NCBI RefSeq assembly: GCF_002127325.2
Contig: NC_035448.2
Span: 86,818,587 to 86,882,586, forward strand
Source of the DNA: Helianthus annuus
Lineage: Eukaryota; Streptophyta; Magnoliopsida; Asterales; Asteraceae
Direction: 5' to 3'
DNA: 64,000 bases
Below, one piece after another: positions 1-10,445 of the stretch. Position 1 is the stretch's first letter. Each line of letters begins with the position of its first letter. The notes beneath the pieces were generated by a model. The model saw only the letters and a program-made list of their open reading frames with translations. It searched no databases and had not been told where the DNA came from. The position numbers and the translations under genes are program-made.

Positions 1-1181
1 CCGAAAGCTAAACTTGATCCAAGAGCTCAGGTATGAAGCAATGGCATCAACTTAGAGCTCTTTGATCAGTTTTGTGGGTTTTAACACAAATGGGGGGGGT
101 ATTTATAGGAAAAGCAAAACCGTTAGGATCTTTTCTTGAATATCGTGCCACGATCTCATGCGTACACTTGTCAAGATGTTGTGGTATCATATAGTGACCT
201 TAACTCCAGAGATTGTGAAAGGGCATTGCCCTTTGGAGTGATTGAAAGGCCAAAATGATCAAAAAAACGAGTTTCTGCATCTACAGGGCTCACCCGGCCC
301 GCGTCAGCATACAGACAAAACCCAGGCGGGCTGCCTGGCCATGTCTGATCAGCACAAGTTTTCAGAAATGACAGTTTTAGTCCCTGTTGCATATTTAAGC
401 CATTTCCGACACTTCTAAGGCCCGTAAAGCCAACTCTAAGGCCCTAAAATGATGCCTAAACATTGTGGACATGAAATATGCTTAAAAATATGTTGGATGT
501 TGGTTCGTTTGGCTGTACGATCGCGATGTTCGCTTAATTACGATGGAATGCGCATAAGCGTGAAAAACGATCCAAAATGCGTGACGAATGGATTTTTCTC
601 ATGCCAAACACTAAGGCATAATATAAGGATGCTTACATAAATTTTTGGATGTCCGGATGTATTCAGAACGTAAGTTATGCGCGAAAGTGCAAACTTTTGC
701 ACTTTTGACACTTTTAGCCCCTGAATGATCCAAAAGTTTATTTTAGCATACTAAACCCCTTAAAGCCTATTTCTAAGCTATGTAAAGGATATTTATGGTA
801 TTTTTAACTTATGGACATGTTCCGGAATGTCTGTTTTAGTTCAAATTGGCATACTTTTGCAGTTTGTCAAATTTAGTCCCTGTAAGCGAATTAACTTGTT
901 TTTGCCATACCAAGGCCTTCAAAACTTATTTCTAAGTTATGTATAGGTTATTTAAGGTATGTTGAGTATATGTTGATGCTCCGGAGTATTTGTCGCATTA
1001 AACTGAGTACGTTTATGCTCCAGTTTGCGTATAATTCTCTAGAAAGCGATGTAGAGTTTGAAATTGAGCAAAAGTCAAAACATGAAAAATGTAAAACACA
1101 ACCAAACAAACATTGGGATTAAATAACATTGTTTTATTGATAATTGAACTGTTCATAATGATTTCGAGCACAAATGTTACA
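1..1181 (-). repeat. Partial 3' LTR of element B
   Basis: This near-identical direct copy of about 15724-16850 has a few substitutions and one indel near 840-870. It includes the TATAAATA-type box (plus-strand TATTTATAG near 100-108) also seen in the right LTR. The LTR ends at 1181, directly before a C-rich polypurine-tract complement. The first two thirds of this LTR lie outside the window. Confidence 0.88.
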
Positions 1182-1217
1182 GTCTCCCCTACTTGTGGAA
1201 ATTTCGTCCCGAAATTT
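1182..1217 (-). other. Polypurine tract and adjacent stem-loop of element B
   Basis: On the minus strand, AGTAGGGGAGAC directly precedes the LTR end, as expected for the plus-strand primer (1182-1193). A stem-loop lies upstream in the element sense at 1199-1217, with 8-bp arms AAATTTCG and CGAAATTT around a 3-nt loop. It overlaps the pol stop codon at 1216-1218. The same stem-loop sits beside the polypurine tract of A, C and D. Confidence 0.7.
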
Positions 1218-1727
1218 ATTTAGAGGAAACTCGGGGAAAAAGATGCGGATATTTTTCCTTCATTTGATCTTCGTGTTCCCAAGTAAACTTGGGTCCACGT
1301 TTAGATTCCCAGCGAACCTTGACCAAAGGAATGCGCTTGCGTTTAAGCCACTTGACTTCACGTTCCATGATTTCCACCGGTTTCTCAACAAATTTCAGTG
1401 TTTTGTCAACACGAATTTCGTCAAGCGGTATGTGGAGGTTCTCGTCAGCTAAACACCTCTTGAGATTTGACACGTGAAAGGTTGGATGATCATTTCCAAG
1501 TTCTGGAGGTAACTTAAGTCTGTAGGCTACCTTACCGATTCTTTTGACGATCTTGAATGGTCCAACGTATCTAGGTGCAAGTTTTCCTTTCTTTCCAAAT
1601 CTGATCACACCTTTCCAAGGTGAGACCTTAAGTAATACACGATCACCGACTTGAAAATTCAAGGGCTTGCGTTTTAGGTCCGTGTAACTCTTTTGACGGC
1701 TTCTAGCTGTCTGAAGGTTATCACGAA
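1216..1727 (-). pseudogene. Element B integrase C-terminus with chromodomain-like tail
   Basis: This is the last part of B's pol, cut from the rest of integrase by element A. It contains the [13 protein letters not shown] core common in gypsy integrase C-termini, then [22 protein letters not shown] and a chromodomain-like end ([28 protein letters not shown]). In the family this tail is thought to guide integration by binding chromatin. The frame is open from the target duplication at 1723-1727 to the stop at 1216. The upstream half of the gene continues at 8028, and the 5-bp duplication ACGAA marks the break on both sides. Confidence 0.88.
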
Positions 1728-3023
1728 TGTCACACCCCCAAAATCCACCCGCGGAGTATCACCGCTTGGAGGCGTGACTGACCAGGATCCTAACCACCAA
1801 TCATATTGAACATGTAATATAGTTAAGTATAGCGGAAGCATTTAAGTAACCCAAACAATAATATTAATGTATAAATCATCATAAGTGTTGAATTAGCATT
1901 CACGATCCTTTGCCCACAACGACCTGCTCCTCCCTGTGCAAGCTCCATAATGTACCTAAGGCCCTGCAAGGCATGCAGCAGAGAGTCAACAACTAGTTGA
2001 GCGAGTTCACAGAAAGTAAGTTCAGTAATGGAAATGGTATAGCAAGCATTGCGTTCGTTTATCTAATCATGCATCGTATTGGTTCGTTCAATGTTCATGT
2101 ATAGTATTGGTTCGTATCGCGGGCCCTTTCGGCATGTATGCGAAGATTGGGGAAAGTTCTCAAGTATTCTAGACTATGTATATTTGTATCGCTGGCCACC
2201 CTGGCATGTGTGCGAAGTTTTAGTATGTGTAGTTCGCAGCCTTCCTGAGGCATGTGTGCGAAGATTAGTCATAATATCGCAGCCAACCCCTGGCGTGTGT
2301 GCGAAGATCTGTTCAAGTAGGTATACTAGTCTAGCCGTATCTTATCATTCAACACCCTCACCCTGAGGTCTCATATCATCAAGTTCCGTTATCTAAGTAT
2401 GTACGTATATTTCATTCAATCCCATTCCCACCCTGGGAACCCCATGCCTTGGCTGTGTGAACTCACCTTGGGTTGCTCGGCAGATACACAAAGAGAAAGA
2501 GAGTTCTTGAACTAACAGTGGTCAACCACGTCCGATTCTAGAGTGTGCACGAGGGATGATCCGATTACAAGAAACTTCAAGACTTGAGAGGGTCGGCTGC
2601 CTTGAGTTCCGATCGAGAGAGAGTATGTGTGTGCTCTTGGTTGCAAAGATTGTAAAAACTAAAACCCTATGATGTGCATGTGTATATATATACGTGCAAG
2701 GGATGTGGGCCGAAACCCCACATGGGTTTTCTCATGGTCTCGAGTCCACTAAATGGACCGAGTGGGTTTGTGTTCGGTTGGGCATTCGGTTCAAGTAGTA
2801 GCATACACATTCTTATGAAATCATATAGACATAACATTCGATCACACAACGAAATCACATAATTCACATTAGTTCAATGGTTACACGTAATGTACGAGAC
2901 GGTAAAGTACGAGTTGTCACATTATCTCCTACTAATTGGAAATTTCGTCCCGAAATTTGGTATGCACTCACTGAGGAAGCTAGGTAAGTTCAATCGTTCA
3001 CTGGTTTTTCCTGGGGTGTCACA
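1728..3023 (-). repeat. 3' LTR of element A
   Basis: This 1296-bp LTR is paired with 6768-8027. It contains the stem-loop array (about 2115-2310), the GTGAGT/CAG signals and the TATATATATA box described for the right copy. The last 102 bp (2922-3023) correspond to internal sequence in element D, so the LTR boundary differs between these related families. The reading frame of A's pol tail ends inside this LTR at 2990. Confidence 0.92.
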
Positions 3024-5009
3024 TCCTCCCCCCGTTGATCTGGAATTTCGTCCCGAAATTCCGAAGTAGTAGCTTCAGCCTCAGTAGTGGTAGCATTGGT
3101 TTCGAATAACTGGGGGTACTTTTCTGTCATCCTGTCTCCGCGTTCCCAGGTGTACTCTGGGCCACGTTTGGAGTTCCAACGAACTCGAACAAGAGGGATT
3201 CTCTTGTGTTTGAGGACCTTCACATCCCGGTCCGTGATTTCAACTGGTTTCCCGACGAACTGCAACCGCTCGTCGATAGTGAGTTCCTTAAACGAAGTGA
3301 TGAGGATTTCATCTGATAGGCACTTCTTTAGGTTCGACACATGAAAGACATTGTGAACTGCCCCGCGTTCAGCTGGTACGTTCAATCTATAGGCTACCCT
3401 GCCTATGCGTTCTATGATCTCGAATGGTCCGACATACCGCGGATTCAGCTTGCCCCGTTGCCAAAACGAACTACACCCTTCCAGGGTGAAACTTTTAGTA
3501 AAACCCGGTCCCCGACCTGAAATTCCAAAGGCTTTCTACGCTTGTCCGCGTAGGCTTTCTGACGGTCGCGTGCTGCCACCGTGCGTTGTCGTATTTGTGC
3601 AATCTTTTCTGTGGCGTCCACTACAATCTCTGGACCCGTGATCTGACTATCCCCCACCTCTGCCCAACAGAGAGGTGACCGGCATTTACGCCCGTACAAT
3701 GCCTCGAATGGAGCGGCTTGTATGCTGCTGTGCTCATGTTTAATCGTGAGTCGAATGGTTTGTGCATCGCTTGCCAAAGCTCTGACGTGAATCGTGCTTC
3801 GCGATCCGAAATGATGGATGTGGGCACCCCGTGCCTCGAAACAACTTCTGTAAGGTAGACGTCTGCGAGAGTGGAGAACTTGTCCGTTTCCTTAATCGGT
3901 AGGAAGTGTGCAGACTTGGTGAGTCGATCCATGATCACCCATATGGTATCGTTCCCATGCTGGGATCGAGGTAGGCCTGTAACAAAATCGATGGAAATTT
4001 CTTCCCATTTCCACTGAGGTATCTTAGGCTGTTGAAGTAGACCAGTTGGTTTCTGATATTCAACCTTGACTCCCGCACAGGTCAAACCTTTTCCAACGTA
4101 CGTAGCGATGTGGGCCTTCATGCTAGGCCACCAGTATGTAGTGCTGATGTTGTGGTACATTTTGTCCGACCCTGGATGTACCGAGTAGCGAGACTTGTGT
4201 GCTTCGTCCATCACAAGTTCACGTAGACCGCCATAAAGTGGGACCCAAATACGCCCCGTTACATAGTAGGCGCCGTCTGCCTTCTGTTCCATCTGCTGTC
4301 GTGAGTCGCGTAAGGCTTCAGCCTTGACATTTTCAGGCTTCAGTGCTTCTATCTGAGCAGTTCGTATCTGTGCTGGAAGGCTAGACTGAATCGTAAGCTG
4401 TAGCGCTCGCACGCGCTGAGGTAGAGTGTCCTTCCGACTGAGGGCGTCCGCCACAACATTGGCCTTGCCTGGATGGTACTTGATGGCGCATTCGTAGTCG
4501 CTAAGTAGTTCAACCCATCGTCGTTGACGCATGTTCAAATCCTTCTGCTTAAGAATATGCTCGAGACTCCTGTGATCGGTGTAAATCGTGCACCTGGTAC
4601 CGTACAGGTAGTGTCGCCATATCTTAAGCGCGAACACATCAGCTCCCAGCCCTAAGTCGTGCGTCATGTAGTTGCGTTCGTGAATCTTGAGTTGACGAGA
4701 GGCGAAAGCGATAACCTTGTCGCGCTGAAAAGCAGTCTCCTGGGGCTCTCCCCAGCAATAGGTGACACCCTTCTGTGTCAGTAGCGTAAGTGGCTGAGCA
4801 ATCTTCGAGAGATCCCTGCGTAAACCGTCTGTAGTACGTGGTGCAGGCCAGTTTCGGGTCGAGTCTACCTTGGATGGATCGACACGGATCCCATCCTTGT
4901 TCACTACGTGGTCTAAGAAGTGGACTTCACGAATACTATGACAAACTTGTCTGGGTAGGGTTTTGCACACCCTGTTCATAAGGTCCTTAAATACGGCAGG
5001 AGCGTTCAA
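2990..5009 (-). pseudogene. Element A pol remnant: RT/RNase H fragments, integrase, chromodomain-like tail
   Basis: On the minus strand this reads from a short RT remnant ([15 protein letters not shown]) through RNase H ([27 protein letters not shown]), the integrase zinc finger ([16 protein letters not shown]), the integrase core ([24 protein letters not shown]) and a chromodomain-like end ([19 protein letters not shown]). Compared with element D, several segments are missing: most of the RT palm, the RNase H segment with the first catalytic aspartate, and the integrase block with the catalytic glutamate (junction near 3745). One zinc-ligand cysteine is glycine (GKGLTC). A frameshift lies near 3460. 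The 142 bp between this and gag (5010-5151) is unrelated filler. It cannot encode an active polymerase or integrase. Confidence 0.88.
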
Positions 5010-5151
5010 ATAATATCAAACCATCCATCATATCAAACATAAAGTATAGTAGTTAAAATAATCCATAAAACCCAATACGATTTATGTTCCAACCAAACTT
5101 CGTTTGAGTAACAGAGACATAATAAAGAAAATCCCAAAACGAGTTATAAGT

Positions 5152-6462
5152 TCAAACAGCGTCTCCTTGTCCTAGCATGAAAGCTCGACCCCTTGCCTCG
5201 TTGCCATTGTTGTTGTTGTTGTTCCCATTGCCCTGGTTATTGTTGTTGTTCTGATTATGGTTCAACTGCGGGCAATCGCGCTTGTAATGACCTTCTGCCC
5301 CACACTGGAAACATCCCCGATTTCCATGCTGTGGCTGCTGCTGCTGTGGGTTCTGAGGAACTGGTGGTGGAAGTTGCTGATTCTGGTTTGCAGGTCGTGA
5401 GCTCCTGCAATCTTTGGCTTCGTGCCCTATTTTGAAACATCTCTGGCAACGTTCCTTGCGACACCTTCCACTGTGGTGCCTGTTACACTTGTTACATAGT
5501 GGGTGTACTCCCCTGTATTCACCCTGCTCCTGATTGCCAGAAGATTGCTGACTCGGATTCTGGTAGTCATTCGTCCTGCGCTGCTGTGCTTGAGACTGAT
5601 CGGGAACTGATCCCCTGCTGGAATCCCCATCCCATTTCCGTTTGTTGTCGTTGGGTGTAGCAGAAGTAGCAGCTGGAGTGACTGTAGCAGTAGTGCTGAC
5701 GCGCTTAGGCAGTTTATTCTGATCCACTGCCTGGTCGGTGATGCGATGAGCGAGGCGCTGAATTTCCTGTATGTTGTCGAGGTTAGCCGACGTCACGTGG
5801 CTCTGAATCTCTGGCGCCAATCCCTTGAGATACATCTCAATGCGCTTGTATGGAGGGTCCACCATAGTTGGACACAGAACGGCCAGCTCATTCGACCGTT
5901 TCGTATATGCTTCGATCTCTGACCCAACCATTTTCAGATTATACAGCTCGTCTTCCAGCTTGTGAATGTCTTCACGCGTACAGTACTCCCTCTTAATGAG
6001 TTCCTTAAAGTCGTTCCAGGGTGTGGCGTTAGCAGCTGCCAACCCTAAGATCTGAACTTGGGCGTTCCACCAAGTCAGTGCTATTCCCTCCAAGGTGCCG
6101 GTGGCAAACTTGACCTTGCGAGCCTCAGGGCACTCGCACATTTCGAATACGGATTCTAGCTTCTCAAACCAGTGGAGGAGTCCCACTGCCCCCTCTGTGC
6201 CGCTGAAGGAATTTGGACGACAGTCCATGAAATTCTTAAAGGTGCAAACTTGCTGCGCTGGTTGACCTATTGTGTACGAATAGGGCAAAGTTTAAATACA
6301 AGGGCTAGTTTAGGAATGTAGGATCTAAAGATCCTAGTGTAAGCTATGACTACAGGATATACTACCTGCTTGAGCAGCTGCAAGTGCCGCAGCAACTTGA
6401 GCTTGAACGAGAGCCTCTAGCTGGGCTTGAGTCATGTTAATTCGTCCAGACATGATCTTCAT
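5152..6462 (-). CDS. gag: Element A Gag (two exons: 6462-6366 and 6266-5152)
   Basis: This is a capsid/nucleocapsid protein for packaging element RNA. The start at 6462 gives MKIMSGRINMTQAQ. A 99-nt GT..AG interval (6365-6267) then separates it from the long open frame. Splicing joins a single G to GT and keeps the frame. The second exon has the retrotransposon Gag domain (LLHWFEKLESVFEMC, LTWWNAQVQ, YTKRSNELAVLCPTM) and a Gln/Asn-rich tail with two CCHC zinc knuckles (CQRCFKIGHEAKDC and CFQCGAEGHYKRDC). It ends with a stop at 5152, where related elements read on into protease. Without splicing, an unrelated start inside the intron (6288) would head the frame. It is the only intact gene of this copy. 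Confidence 0.8.
6267..6365 (-). other. Candidate 99-nt phase-1 intron in element A gag
   Basis: The minus-strand donor is GCAG|GTAGTATATCC and the acceptor CACAATAG|GTCAACC. The same interval, also 99 nt and in the same codon phase, occurs in element H (62502-62600). A stop-containing sequence lies between two stretches of conserved Gag-like coding, and splicing joins them in frame. Confidence 0.75.
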
Positions 6463-6752
6463 AGTAAAAGTAATGTAAGCGAGAGTGGTTCGCGAGTAGG
6501 GCGATGACAGAAAAGTGTAAGCACGTAGGTGTTCTCATTGTAATAAAGTCGTGTGTATCTAAGCGTAATGCGAGCAAAGTTCTAAGCAGTTCTAGCAAAC
6601 AGGTAATAGCATAAACCTTATTACCTAAGATGTCGAGTTCTTGCACGTGGAGCGAAGCGTCGTTGTGGATCGTTGGGAGCACTGTTCTGGTTATAGTCCG
6701 GTTTTAATAAAAACGTTTTCCCATATTAAAACCAAGTTCTCTATAACCAATG

Positions 6753-6764
6753 GCTCTGATACCA
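6753..6764 (-). other. Primer binding site of element A
   Basis: The plus strand reads GCTCTGATACCA, the complement of TGGTATCAGAGC, which matches the 3' end of initiator tRNA-Met. It lies 3 bp inside the 5' LTR, and the preceding CCAATG extends the match. Confidence 0.9.
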
Positions 6765-7003
6765 ATCTGTCACACCCCCAAAATCCACCCGCGGAGTATC
6801 ACCGCTTGGAGGCGTGACTGACCAGGATCCTAACCACCAATCATATTGAACATGTAATATAGTTAAGTATAGCGGAAGCATTTAAGTAACCCAAACAATA
6901 ATATTAATGTATAAATCATCATAAGTGTTGAATTAGCATTCACGATCCTTTGCCCACAACGACCTGCTCCTCCCTGTGCAAGCTCCATAATGTACCTAAG
7001 GCC

Positions 7004-7470
7004 CTGCAAGGCATGCAGCAGAGAGTCAACAACTAGTTGAGCGAGTTCACAGAAAGTAAGTTCAGTAATGGAAATGGTATAGCAAGCATTGCGTTCGTTT
7101 ATCTAATCATGCATCGTATTGGTTCGTTCAATGTTCATGTATAGTATTGGTTCGTATCGCGGGCCCTTTCGGCATGTATGCGAAGATTGGGGAAAGGTCT
7201 CAAGTATTCTAGACTATGTATATTTGTATCGCTGGCCCCCCTGGCATGTGTGCGAAGTTTTAGTATGTGTAGTTCGCAGCCTTCCTGAGGCATGTGTGCG
7301 AAGATTAGTCATAATATCGCAGCCAACCCCTGGCGTGTGTGCGAAGATCTGTTCAAGTAGGTATACTAGTCTAGCCGTATCTTATCATTCAACACCCTCA
7401 CCCTGAGGTCTCATATCATTCAATCCCATTCCCACCCTGGGAACCCCATGCCTTGGCTGTGTGAACTCAC
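7004..7470 (-). promoter_or_regulatory. Candidate leader intron in element A LTR with pairing splice site
   Basis: The minus-strand donor CCCAAG|GTGAGTTCAC starts at 7470. The acceptor TGCATGCCTTGCAG|GG ends at 7004. The segment GTGAACTCGC (7050-7041) is complementary to the donor at 9 of 10 positions. Comparable signals in the same order occur in C, D, F and H. A TATA-like box at 7687-7696 would place the transcription start upstream of the donor. Splicing has not been shown. Confidence 0.55.
7157..7344 (-). repeat. Array of four stem-loops in element A LTR
   Basis: Four tandem units have pairing arms: TCGC/GCGA (7157-7183), TCGC/GCGA (7229-7255), TTCGCA/TGCGAA (7273-7302) and TCGCA/TGCGA (7317-7344). 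Most have a second inner stem of GCC/GGC type. The units are spaced about 45-75 bp apart. The left LTR holds the same array at about 2115-2310. Confidence 0.65.
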
Positions 7471-7686
7471 CTTGGGTTGCTCGGCAGATACACAAAGAGA
7501 AAGAGAGTTCTTGAACTAACAGTGGTCAACCACGTCCGATTCTAGAGTGTGCACGAGGGATGATCCGATTACAAGAAACTTCAAGACTTGAGAGGGTCGG
7601 CTGCCTTGAGTTCCGATCGAGAGAGAGTATGTGTGTGCTCTTGGTTGCAAAGATTGTAAAAACTAAAACCCTATGATGTGCATGTG

Positions 7687-7696
7687 TATATATATA
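7687..7696 (-). promoter_or_regulatory. TATA-like box of element A 5' LTR
   Basis: The alternating TATATATATA run lies about 200 bp upstream (element sense) of the candidate donor at 7470 and is followed by a CT-rich leader-like sequence. The left LTR holds it at about 2683-2692. Confidence 0.5.
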
Positions 7697-8027
7697 CGTG
7701 CAAGGGATGTGGGCCGAAACCCCACATGGGTCTTCTCATGGTCTCGAGTCCACTAAATGGACCGAGTGGGTTTGTGTTCGGTTGGGCATTCGGTTCAAGT
7801 AGTAGCATACACATTCTTATGAAATCATATAGACATAACATTCGATCACACAACGAAATCACATAATTCACATTAGTTCAATGGTTACACGTAATGTACG
7901 AGACGGTAAAGTACGAGTTGTCACATTATCCCCTACTAATTGGAAATTTCGTCCCGAAATTTGGTATGCACTCACTGAGGAAGCTAGGTAAGTTCAATCG
8001 TTCACTGGTTTTTCCTGGGGTGTCACA

Positions 8028-9768
8028 ACGAACTTTCTTTACCTTATTTGTTGTCTCTAAAATGAGGGCAGGTCCAGTAAGTTGAGCCTCGCCGATCTCA
8101 TTCCAGCAGACTGGTGAACGACATTTTCGACCATAGAGAGCCTCGAAAGGAGCCATGTTGATGAGTGATAACTGTTGTTGTAGGAGAATTCAATCAACGG
8201 AAGATGTGAATCCCAACTACCACCAAAATCGATCACACAAGCTCTAAGCATATCCTCCAGTGTCTGGATTGTTCTTTCAGATTGACCATCCGTTTGTGGA
8301 TGATAAGCTGTGCTCAGATTAAGTTGGGACCCCATAGCAGATTGCATGGTTCTCCAAAAATGAGAAGTGAAACGAGCATCTCTGTCAGAAATGATGTTCA
8401 TAGGAACACCATGTCGAGCTACAATTTCATCCACGTAGATTTGAGCAAGTTTGTCAGCCGAAAAATCCTCACGGATTGGCAAGAAATGCGCTGATTTAGT
8501 AAGACGATAAACAACTACCCAGATGGCATCGTGACCTTTCTTTGTGCGCGGGAGTTTAGTAATGAGATCCATGGTAATGTTTTCCCATTTCCAAACTGGG
8601 ATCTCTGTTTGCTCCAATAAACCAGAAGGACGCTGATGTTCAGCCTTAACCTTAAGACAAGTAAGGCATTTTGATACATATAAGGCAATGTCTTTCTTCA
8701 TACCAGGCCACCAATACTGAATACGAAGGTCCTTATACATCTTATCTGAGCCAGGATGAATAGAATAACGAGACTTATGGGCTTCATCCATAAGCAAGGT
8801 ACGAAGATTATCTTGGCTCGGGACCCACAAACGGTCCATGAATAATACGATCCATTGTCCTTCAATTCTAGAGCAGGTGTTATGTGATAAGGAAATTCCT
8901 TATCTATCAAGCCTTGTGAAACACAAGATTGTTGAGCCTGAGAAATACGGGCTTGGATATCGGATTGAGCTTGAATAATAGATTAGACACGAACACAATG
9001 AAGCTTAGTACGTTCCTTGCGACTCAAAGCATCGGCCACGACATTCGCCTTACCAGGATGGTAGCGAATTTCGCAGTTATAGTCGTTTAGAAGCTCCACC
9101 CAACGCCTTTGCCTCATGTTGAGCTCTTTTTTATTGAAGATATGCTGAAGACTTTTGTGGTCCGTGAAAACCACACATTTTGTATCGTACAAATAGTGTC
9201 TCCAAATCTTAAGAGCGAAGACAACTGCACCCAACTCAAGATCATGAGTGGTGTAGTTCTTCTCATGTACCTTCAACTGCCTCGATGCGTATGCTATGAC
9301 TTTGTTTCTTTGCATCAGGACGCAGCCAAGACCTAATTTAGATGCGTCGCAATAAACGACGAAATCATTATTGCCCTCGGGCAAAGTTAGAACAGGCGCG
9401 TCGCAAAGTTTTTGCTTCAAAGTCAGAAACGCTTCCTCTTGCTTGAATCCCCAATCAAAGGGTTTGTTCTTCTGAGTTAGAGCAGTTAGAGGAACTGCAA
9501 TCTTCGAGAAGTTTTCAATGAAGCGGCGATAATAACCCGCTAGACCAAGAAAAGAACGAACTTCAGTAGGAGTAGTAGGTGTATCCCAATCCTTAATCGC
9601 ACTGATCTTGGAGGGATCTACATGAATACCTTGTTCGTTGACAATATGTCCTAAGAATTGAACCTCTTTAAGCCAAAATTCACACTTGGAGAATTTGGCG
9701 AAAAGTTGCTCTTTGTTTAGGAGTTCCAACGTGAGACGAAGATGTTGCTCATGCTCAGCTCGCGTCTT
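8028..9768 (-). pseudogene. Element B pol middle part: RNase H and integrase
   Basis: This continues B's polymerase after the LINE insertion. It has the RT connection ([28 protein letters not shown]), RNase H ([40 protein letters not shown]), the integrase zinc finger ([20 protein letters not shown]) and the integrase core ([43 protein letters not shown]). A nonsense codon lies at about 8983, with frameshifts near 8838 and 8160. A normally conserved aspartate in the IWVVVDRLTK block is tyrosine. After [14 protein letters not shown] the frame is cut at 8028 by element A and resumes at 1727. Confidence 0.9.
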
Positions 9769-10445
9769 TTTTTTTTTGGGTAAAGGGTTACCCCGGTGAT
9801 TCTATTAAAATGCAACCGCAAATAAGTACAAGTAGTGAGGATGTGTTCCACACTAGTTCATATACAGGACATGCCCCATATATGTAAATCAAAAACAGAA
9901 ACCAACGACCTATAATACCCCATAACCTAGTCTACTATACATCATGACACGACATCTAGTAGACAAACAATGCAAAACATAAAACAAAATCCTCAACCGC
10001 CATCATCAAAGATAAAGTAGCCACAAAACCGCAGCCCCTTCAGACGAAAAGCAGATAGCCTATCCATTAGAGATCTTGGTAGAAGAGGTGCTTGCCCCTG
10101 CTTTCGAAGAGAAAGGATGAGTACCCGATGTCATAAATGCACTAGTTTCATTGTAGACTTCTTCAACCTCTTCCTCATCCGACACCTGCCTGTCATTCGA
10201 CTGTTTCTTCTCCACTCGACCCACAGTGGTACCTCCCTGATTACCAGTATCATCCTTCAGAATGTCAAACGGGTTAGACGTTGAAACCTGATTCTGCATC
10301 GGACTCTTTGAGGACGATTTTGGTTTAGGGTTGACGACTGGCCTGTAGACTACCTTAGGCTTCTGATTTTTCATATGAACGCCTTGGTTGTTCACTTTCT
10401 TCTTCTTGGCCCCTACAACCTGGAATTCATCATTGATCTGCGATC
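9769..10445 (-). mobile_element. 5'-truncated non-LTR (LINE-like) insertion with poly-A tail
   Basis: The flanks share the 17-bp sequence TGCTCAGCTCGCGTCTT (9752-9768 and 10446-10462). A run of T on the plus strand (9767-9777) is the poly-A end of a minus-strand insertion. Inside are an open frame (10445-10060) and about 280 bp of untranslated 3' end. Long, variable target duplications and a poly-A tail are typical of LINE-driven insertion. B's RT frame continues without loss across the duplicated site. Confidence 0.88.
10060..10445 (-). pseudogene. C-terminal remnant of a LINE ORF1-like (zinc-knuckle type) protein
   Basis: The frame is open from the truncation point at 10445 to the stop at 10060. 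It reads DEFQVVGAKKKKVN, then VVYRPVVNPKPK, TSNPFDILKDD and an acidic/Ser-Thr-rich tail. The basic patch and the SNPFDIL motif recall the C-terminal part of plant LINE ORF1 proteins of the DUF4283/zinc-knuckle type. No RT follows; the poly-A tail comes about 280 bp after the stop. It may be a 5'-truncated non-autonomous LINE or a retrocopy of a related host mRNA. The family assignment is from memory. Confidence 0.55.

Larger units (their letters stand above)
1728..8027 (-). mobile_element. Ty3/gypsy element A, internally deleted, nested in element B
   Basis: This is a complete minus-strand insertion with LTRs 1728-3023 and 6768-8027, both starting TGTCACACCCCC and ending TGTCACA, and target duplication ACGAA (1723-1727 and 8028-8032). 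The internal region is only about 3.7 kb. Gag is open, but protease and most of the RT are missing, and several shorter deletions have removed parts of RNase H and the integrase active site. The LTRs differ by few substitutions and one 36-bp indel (about 2371-2406 is absent from the right copy), so insertion is fairly recent. It is non-autonomous and probably moved with proteins from a relative such as the D or H family. Confidence 0.93.
6768..8027 (-). repeat. 5' LTR of element A
   Basis: This 1260-bp LTR is followed by target duplication ACGAA at 8028-8032. In the element sense it holds a TATATATATA box (7687-7696), a CT-rich leader-like stretch, a CAAG|GTGAGT site at 7470, four tandem stem-loops (7344-7157), an acceptor-like CATGCCTTGCAG ending at 7004, and the conserved end GATTTTGGGGGTGTGACA. 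It lacks a 36-bp segment present in the left copy. Confidence 0.92.

Noticed and set aside
2079..2867. Small open frames repeated at 7119-7871 that look conserved
   Set aside because: They are identical because they lie in the two LTRs of element A; no start context or domain supports coding.
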